A stretch of 5,427 bases of DNA. Source: Ignavibacteria bacterium (GTDB taxonomy: Bacteria; Bacteroidota; Ignavibacteria; UBA10030; SZUA-254). The position numbers and the translations under genes were made by a program. Positions 4,589 to 5,427 of the stretch are shown piece after piece. The stretch is from the NCBI GenBank assembly GCA_005877655.1, contig VBOC01000088.1:1498-6924 (forward strand). The letters run 5' to 3'. Position 1 is the first letter of the stretch. Each line of letters begins with the position of its first letter. The notes under the pieces are model-generated. The model was not told the DNA's origin and did no database searches. It saw only the letters and a list, made by a program, of their open reading frames with translations.

Positions 4589-5427
4589 TCTGAGGGTACG
4601 TCGATCCTTGCCGGTAGTCATATGGCGGAAATATGAGAAGGTCATTCGCTGCCGCAAAGTTTTGGAACACTGAGGTGAAATCAGTTCCGAAATCCGCCAG
4701 GGCATCCGCGATCGCGCTAAAAGAAAAGTTTCCATTTTGATTGTCATACGGAATGGCATGTTCCCATATCCCGCGCACGACCGGGCGGCCTCCTACATGC
4801 TCCGAGAGAAACCGAAGGAAAATCCAACTTCCATATTTATGGTTCGGGTAAGTTACGGACGGGCCATCTCTAACGTCTGCATCCAGCGGGATCCAGGGGG
4901 CTGCGAACCAAGCATAGAGCCATGCATGACCGCTGTTGATCGCGTCATAGACTTCGCCCTCACACCAGACGGATGTCGCCTCCTGCAACCAAGATGGTAC
5001 GGCGCCGTCGTATCCTTCCTGAATAGCGTGCGAGAATTCGTGTGCTGCGGTCGTCCGCAGGTTGTTGTCCGAAGGATATCGATTTCGCAGAATGATATAA
5101 CTTGCCCACGCACGTGTTTCAATAACACCGTGCGAATTGGGATTGTCGCCGAGAAAGTGATCGTAGGGAGTTAATCCATAATCCGGTATGCTTTTCAGAT
5201 ACACGTCATACTTATTGTTCCCTCCATCGACACTATCAACCCCGTTCACGCTGTCGGGAGGAGGGGCGACGAAGCCCATCGAATCCCCTGTCTCAAACCC
5301 CCAAACATACTCGAGCACCGACATGGCGGTGTCAACGTAGTCTGGCGTGCCGTTGCGATCGGAGTCAAGAGAATCAACCGCATTCGAATCACCAGCGGCG
5401 ACAGAATAATGAATTTTAAAGTGAAGT
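4482..5427 (-). CDS. Secreted zinc metallopeptidase (MXAN_6640-like), 5' partial, frameshifted N-terminal part
   Basis: The reading frame is open to the right edge, so the N-terminus and signal peptide lie outside the window; the ATG at 5324 is internal. The first visible residues, HFKIHYS, are followed by an EF-hand-like loop (5366-5331). Next come NNKYDVYL and RAWASYIIL. Then comes TTAAHEFSHAIQEGYD, with the zinc ligands and catalytic Glu in HEFSH (codons 5042-5028), and WLQEATSVWCEGEVYD, whose first Glu (4982-4980) is the likely third zinc ligand 15 residues after the second His. KYGSWIFLRFLSEHVGG continues the helical domain. This order matches the putative gluzincin metalloproteases named after MXAN_6640. 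From about 4595 the frame loses protein-like sense (a Cys-rich tail, CLYGYFTSACVAILLPHP, ending at TGA 4484-4482), while the +1 frame carries on with the expected sequence. The real gene therefore continues to 3029. It is either a pseudogene or contains a sequence error. Confidence 0.85.
   Translation of the reverse strand, partial: LHFKIHYSVAAGDSNAVDSLDSDRNGTPDYVDTAMSVLEYVWGFETGDSMGFVAPPPDSVNGVDSVDGGNNKYDVYLKSIPDYGLTPYDHFLGDNPNSHGVIETRAWASYIILRNRYPSDNNLRTTAAHEFSHAIQEGYDGAVPSWLQEATSVWCEGEVYDAINSGHAWLYAWFAAPWIPLDADVRDGPSVTYPNHKYGSWIFLRFLSEHVGGRPVVRGIWEHAIPYDNQNGNFSFSAIADALADFGTDFTSVFQNFAAANDLLIFPPYDYRQGSTYPQICLYGYFTSACVAILLPHPVLVQCYGSGDDVIHSD
4578..4595 (-). other. Frameshift joining the metallopeptidase and HAF/T9SS reading frames
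   Basis: Upstream (frame ending 4482) the protein reads sensibly to GSTYPQ; downstream (frame ending 3029) it reads sensibly from about AFTDTLRRHASRYYYL. Moving from one to the other needs one base removed (or two added). Removing one base from the T-run of ATTTGCC (AAA at 4586-4588 on the plus strand) would give TYPQIAFTDTLRRHASRYY, a smooth join. No slippery heptamer or strong downstream structure was seen, so a one-base sequence error or a real inactivating mutation is more likely than programmed frameshifting. Confidence 0.8.
5331..5366 (-). other. EF-hand-like calcium-binding loop in the metallopeptidase
   Basis: The codons read DSDRNGTPDYVD. Acidic or polar residues occupy loop positions 1 (Asp), 3 (Asp), 5 (Asn), 9 (Asp) and 12 (Asp), with Gly at position 6, matching the canonical 12-residue EF-hand calcium loop. 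Secreted MXAN_6640-like peptidases often carry such a D-x-D-x-N-G-x-P-D-Y motif before the catalytic domain, where calcium probably stabilises the fold. Confidence 0.6.

Noticed and set aside
4578..4600. Programmed ribosomal frameshifting as explanation for the split frame
   Set aside because: No slippery heptamer, rare-codon stop context or strong downstream stem is visible; a sequence error or mutation is simpler.
4595..4759. N-terminal extension of the HAF/T9SS frame to the ATG at 4759
   Set aside because: The translation (Arg- and Met-rich, no signal peptide) overlaps the sensible metallopeptidase frame; coding sense in this frame starts only near 4588.
1..5427. tRNA or rRNA genes, CRISPR array, insertion sequence ends, phage or defence genes
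   Set aside because: I saw no tRNA-like cloverleaf, no regularly spaced direct repeats at DNA level, no transposase-like protein and no terminal inverted repeats; the window is almost fully occupied by four minus-strand coding units.

Overview
This window is all bacterial coding DNA on the minus strand, transcribed from right to left. It has two short intergenic gaps of roughly 86 and 110 bases and no credible plus-strand gene. A Gram-negative cell is indicated by a TolC-type outer-membrane factor, two lipoprotein signal peptides and a type IX secretion (T9SS) C-terminal sorting domain. T9SS is essentially confined to the Bacteroidota/FCB superphylum. The sorting domain contains NYPNPFNPATTI followed by VYNILGQEV, a wording I associate with Ignavibacteriota/Chlorobi/Kapabacteria-type lineages. 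That narrower placement is inference.

Layout in the direction of transcription (right to left). (1) From the right edge (5427) to 3029 lies one large secreted protein gene. Its 5' end is outside the window and its reading frame is broken near 4578-4595. The upstream frame encodes an EF-hand-like calcium loop and a zinc metallopeptidase domain (HEFSH with a downstream WLQEA glutamate). The downstream frame encodes a linker, seven HAF-type repeats and the T9SS sorting domain. (2) After an 86-base gap, 2942-1998 encodes a lipoprotein alpha/beta hydrolase of the proline iminopeptidase (S33) type with a complete catalytic triad. (3) After a roughly 110-base gap holding two inverted repeats, 1887-259 encodes a TolC-family outer-membrane efflux protein. 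(4) Its stop overlaps the start of the next gene as ATGA. That gene runs off the left edge and encodes the N-terminus of a lipoprotein periplasmic adaptor (membrane fusion protein), most likely of an RND pump.

Functionally there are two parts. The left part is the beginning of a tripartite efflux operon (outer-membrane factor, then adaptor, with the inner-membrane pump expected beyond the left edge). The right part is an envelope or extracellular proteolysis pair: a T9SS-exported metallopeptidase and a lipid-anchored aminopeptidase-like hydrolase. Whether those two cooperate is inference from adjacency only.

The most notable observations are the composite architecture metallopeptidase + seven HAF repeats (possibly a seven-bladed propeller) + T9SS domain, the single-base-type frameshift that splits it, homopolymeric G7 and T8 tracts around the start of the lipoprotein hydrolase, and a nested inverted repeat just upstream of the efflux operon. 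I did not find a clearly new system such as a defence island, CRISPR array or mobile element.
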